Shown here: piece after piece, positions 63,589-64,000 of the stretch | Layout: every line of letters begins with the position of its first letter | Position numbering within the stretch: the stretch's first letter is position 1 | Origin: Asanoa sp. WMMD1127 | GTDB taxonomy: Bacteria > Actinomycetota > Actinomycetes > Mycobacteriales > Micromonosporaceae | DNA length: 64,000 bases | Direction: 5' to 3' | Assembly: GCF_029626225.1 (NCBI RefSeq) | Contig: NZ_JARUBP010000001.1 | Location: 2,666,001-2,730,000, forward strand | Notes under the pieces: generated by a model | The model's database searches: none | Seen by the model: the letters and a program-made list of their open reading frames with translations, nothing else | What the model was told of the DNA's origin: nothing | Position numbers and translations under genes: made by a program

Positions 63589-64000
63589 CGAATGGCTGTG
63601 CCCCCTGCCACTGCCGCGACGAGGCCGGCGGCCAGCGCGATCAGCGGCAGGTTGGTCGGGATGCCGAGATAGACCGTGATGCCGAGGATCCGCGACAGGC
63701 CCCAGGGGAGCAGGGCGAGCTGGTCGTTCCAGATGGTCAGGGCGCGCTCGAGGCCCAGCGCGGCGATGCCCGCGGCGACCGTGGCACAGGCGGTCCCGGC
63801 GGCCGCCACGGTGGTGGCGACGGCACGCCTACCGCCGTTCTGCGCGAGTGTGGTCGCGACGAAGAGCCAACCGAAGGCCGCGAAGGCCACGGTGATGTAC
63901 GCGGCCCGGGCGCCCGGCGCAGTCCAGAACTCGAGCCAGTAGTGGCCCGGGCCACGCACGGCCAGGACGGCGAGCAGCAGGACCGTGCGGAGCAGGATCA
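63573..64000 (-). CDS. Hypothetical membrane protein, 5' part outside the window
   Basis: The frame is open to the window edge (reading ILLRTVLLLAVLAVRGPGHYW before the GTG at 63959), so the true start is probably beyond 64000 and the GTG is internal. The visible ~142 residues contain four hydrophobic segments: LLRTVLLLAVLAV, AAYITVAFAAFGWLFVATTL, TTVAAAGTACATVAAGIAAL and NLPLIALAAGLVAAVAGGTA. I do not recognise the family. It ends nine bases before blaI and may share its operon. Confidence 0.6.
   Translation of the reverse strand, partial: ILLRTVLLLAVLAVRGPGHYWLEFWTAPGARAAYITVAFAAFGWLFVATTLAQNGGRRAVATTVAAAGTACATVAAGIAALGLERALTIWNDQLALLPWGLSRILGITVYLGIPTNLPLIALAAGLVAAVAGGTAIRYYGR

Overview
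This 64 kb window is chromosomal DNA from a very GC-rich actinobacterium. A member of the Micromonosporaceae (Micromonospora, Actinoplanes, Asanoa or a relative) fits best, but this is an inference. It rests on high-GC codon use throughout, GTG and leaderless starts preceded by TAnnnT boxes, a conservon (cvnABCD) operon, actinobacterial housekeeping gene orders, and a family of palindromic intergenic repeats built on GGAACGG/CCGTTCC or AAGGG/CCCTT arms. I see no prophage, insertion sequence, integrase, CRISPR array or rRNA operon. The window begins inside rsmI and ends inside a membrane-protein gene.

Layout. 1-10 kb: rRNA/tRNA and isoprenoid housekeeping (rsmI, metG, tatD, rsmA, ispE, an ABC-F ATPase). 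10-13 kb: two tandem DUF4383 membrane proteins, a TetR regulator and an acyl-CoA desaturase with a rich regulatory upstream region, then tRNA-Gln(UUG). 13-17 kb: glmU, prs, rplY (bL25) and pth. 17-22 kb: a polyprenyl-phosphate sugar transferase, then cysQ-cysD-cysN for sulfate activation. 22-29 kb: a rhomboid-like protein and galK, a CorC-like CBS protein, an ECF sigma factor with a membrane-anchored beta-propeller partner, trpS and a YihY/BrkB protein. 29-34 kb: a GH13 glucosidase with its LacI regulator (both preceded by the palindrome CTTGCGCAAG), and a TetR gene divergent from a membrane protein with two copies of one operator between them. 34-44 kb: a nucleoside uptake and salvage locus: BMP lipoprotein, double-NBD ATPase, two permeases, a cytidine deaminase with an unusual C-terminal extension, deoA and add, with DUF4272 and rlmA-type genes inserted. 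44-55.4 kb: the conservon operon (NIT-type sensor kinase, roadblock protein, DUF742 protein, small GTPase). It faces a Tat-type solute-binding lipoprotein, a 1061-residue mosaic protein and an acidic protein. 55.5-64 kb: padR with a HAAS-type membrane partner, the cydABDC cytochrome bd operon, and an M56 peptidase/BlaI pair.

The most unusual item is the mosaic protein at 51045-54230. Its N-terminal part resembles an IS110-type RuvC-fold transposase that has lost its catalytic acids. This is followed by a Pro/Ala-rich repeat region and by a C-terminal module shared with the adjacent conservon sensor kinase. I read it as a domesticated-transposase scaffold belonging to the cvn signalling locus. 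Other points to note are the three-copy compensating hairpin family, a CTG start behind a perfect Shine-Dalgarno sequence in the nucleoside transporter ATPase, a leaderless eight-codon ORF coupled to ispE, an iron-box-like site upstream of the desaturase, and BlaI-like half sites in front of cydA.
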